A DNA stretch of 7,004 bases from Acetoanaerobium sp041831635 (GTDB taxonomy: Bacteria > Bacillota > Clostridia > Peptostreptococcales > Filifactoraceae). How positions within the stretch are numbered: position 1 is the stretch's first letter; each line of letters begins with the position of its first letter. A program made the position numbers and the translations under genes. This document shows positions 6,004 through 7,004 of the stretch, piece after piece. The notes below the pieces were generated by a model that saw only the letters and a list, made by a program, of their open reading frames with translations, was not told where the DNA came from and did not search any database. The DNA is taken from the NCBI GenBank assembly GCA_041831635.1, contig JBHASY010000090.1, positions 1 to 7,004 on the forward strand, in the 5' to 3' direction.

Positions 6004-7004
6004 TTATATCTTAAATTTCATAATAAATGAACGTAAATCTTCAGCCAAGCCTGCAAGGCTTTCTCCGGAGTTTGCAATTTCATCTATCATAGCAGATTGT
6101 TCCTGCATAGAAGCTGACATCTGCTCTGTTGCTGCCGCACTTTCTTCAGAAGTGGCAGATAGGTTTTGAAGTGATTCTATCATATTATCTTTATTTTGAA
6201 GCATAACTACTGCTGAACTTGTTAATTTTTCCACTACACTCTTTGACATCTCCGTAGCTTCCGATATAGCGTCGAACTTGGCTTCCGTTTGTTTTACTAT
6301 ATCCGATTGCTCGTTTAGTACCGATTTTACCTCGTCCATATTGCTAACTGCAAGTTCCGACTTGGATTTTAATTCGCCAATAACTTCCTTGATATCTCCT
6401 GTAAATCTATTTGAGTCCTCTGCCAATTTTCTGATTTCGTCAGCAACCACTGAGAACCCTCTGCCTGCTTCTCCGGCTCTGGCAGCCTCTATTGCGGCGT
6501 TAAGAGCAAGAAGGTTAGTCTGGTCAGCTATACTTTGGATCATAGCACTTGCAACTTCTATTTTTTCAGCACTTTCGTTATTGCTTAATATAATATTGTA
6601 TATATTTTCAGCTGAACAATTTGACTGCTCGGTTTTTCTAACCAGATCTTTTAATGTCTTAAATCCTTCATCTTTTGCAGTAAAAATTCTTTCTGTAGCA
6701 CTATTGAGTTCTTTTATAGTTCTGGCATCTTCTTCCAATATATCCCCCAGTTCGCTGATATTTGCCACAGCATTTTCGGTATCTTTTGCTTGGTCGGTGG
6801 CACCTATTGCGATTTCCTCAATAGTTCTGGACATTTCTTCTGAGGTAGTGGCAGAGTTTTGAATTGATACTTTCATATCATCTGAAGATTTAGCTACTGA
6901 ATTTGCAGTTTCGGTAGTTTTTTTTATGAAATCTACTATGCTGTTTTGCATATTTTCTATAGATTTGGCTATAGTTCCGATTTCATCTTTTCTATTATTA
7001 TATC
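6004..7004 (-). CDS. Methyl-accepting chemotaxis protein, C-terminal part (5' end outside window)
   Basis: This is a chemoreceptor whose cytoplasmic hairpin controls the CheA/CheW kinase complex. The reading frame stays open from the stop at 6004-6006 to the window edge, giving 332 full codons. The first Met in frame (complement of 6949-6951) is internal. The residues before it include RKDEIGTIAKSIENMQNSI, the typical end of a HAMP domain, so the sensor and membrane segments must lie beyond 7004. Counting from that Met, the kinase-control tip is at about 141-178 (NLLALNAAIEAARAG, GRGFSVVADEIRKLAE; 6418-6531). Methylation-type segments occur on both arms (ATTSEEMS near 34-41; ATSEESAAATEQMSASMQEQ at 266-285). 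About 160 residues follow the tip centre, consistent with a 44-heptad receptor class (inference). The protein ends KFKI, with no NWETF-like CheR tether. It is convergent with the redox operon and shows no functional link to it. The ligand cannot be inferred. Confidence 0.95.
   Translation of the reverse strand, partial: YNNRKDEIGTIAKSIENMQNSIVDFIKKTTETANSVAKSSDDMKVSIQNSATTSEEMSRTIEEIAIGATDQAKDTENAVANISELGDILEEDARTIKELNSATERIFTAKDEGFKTLKDLVRKTEQSNCSAENIYNIILSNNESAEKIEVASAMIQSIADQTNLLALNAAIEAARAGEAGRGFSVVADEIRKLAEDSNRFTGDIKEVIGELKSKSELAVSNMDEVKSVLNEQSDIVKQTEAKFDAISEATEMSKSVVEKLTSSAVVMLQNKDNMIESLQNLSATSEESAAATEQMSASMQEQSAMIDEIANSGESLAGLAEDLRSFIMKFKI

Noticed and set aside
6278..6862. 194-codon open frame on the + strand
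   Set aside because: It lies wholly antisense to the chemoreceptor signalling domain, whose protein motifs are unmistakable. Its serine/leucine/isoleucine-rich product is a reverse-complement artefact.
6004..6951. Chemoreceptor gene beginning at the Met complementary to 6949-6951 (a short soluble receptor)
   Set aside because: The frame is open to the window edge and the preceding residues are the end of a HAMP domain, so this Met is internal.

Overview
The window is AT-rich, favours AGA and ATA codons, and encodes proteins loaded with iron-sulphur and flavin motifs. This suggests a low-GC anaerobic Firmicute (Clostridia/Tissierellia-like fermenter or acetogen). A chemoreceptor at the right edge suggests a motile or taxis-capable cell. 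The species cannot be named from the sequence alone.

Positions 37-5882 (+ strand) hold three tightly packed genes in one transcription unit. The first encodes a NuoE/HydC-like [2Fe-2S] thioredoxin-fold protein (175 aa). The second encodes a NuoF/HydB-like FMN/NADH flavoprotein with a thioredoxin-like N-terminus and a 2x[4Fe-4S] C-terminus (576 aa). The third is a large fusion of about 1188 aa: a NuoG-type [2Fe-2S] ferredoxin, a GltD/NfnB-type FAD/NAD(P)H module, a 2x[4Fe-4S] ferredoxin and a degenerate molybdopterin-oxidoreductase (NuoG/FdhA-like) domain. No [FeFe]-hydrogenase H-cluster motif is present, and the Cys/Sec metal ligand of formate dehydrogenase is absent. Gene order and domain architecture match the Stn (Sporomusa-type Nfn) ferredoxin-dependent transhydrogenases. 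The best reading is an electron-bifurcating complex that links the NADPH, NADH and ferredoxin pools: NADPH is handled by the GltD-like module of the third subunit, and NAD(H) and ferredoxin by the NuoE/NuoF-like bifurcating core. The assignment rests on architecture, not on a database match.

Positions 5883-6003 are a 121-bp convergent intergenic region. It holds a strong intrinsic terminator (perfect 12-bp stem plus T-tract) for the + strand operon.

Positions 6004-7004 (- strand) hold the 3' part of a methyl-accepting chemotaxis protein gene. It includes the end of a HAMP domain and the whole cytoplasmic signalling hairpin. Its 5' end (sensor and membrane segments) lies beyond the window.
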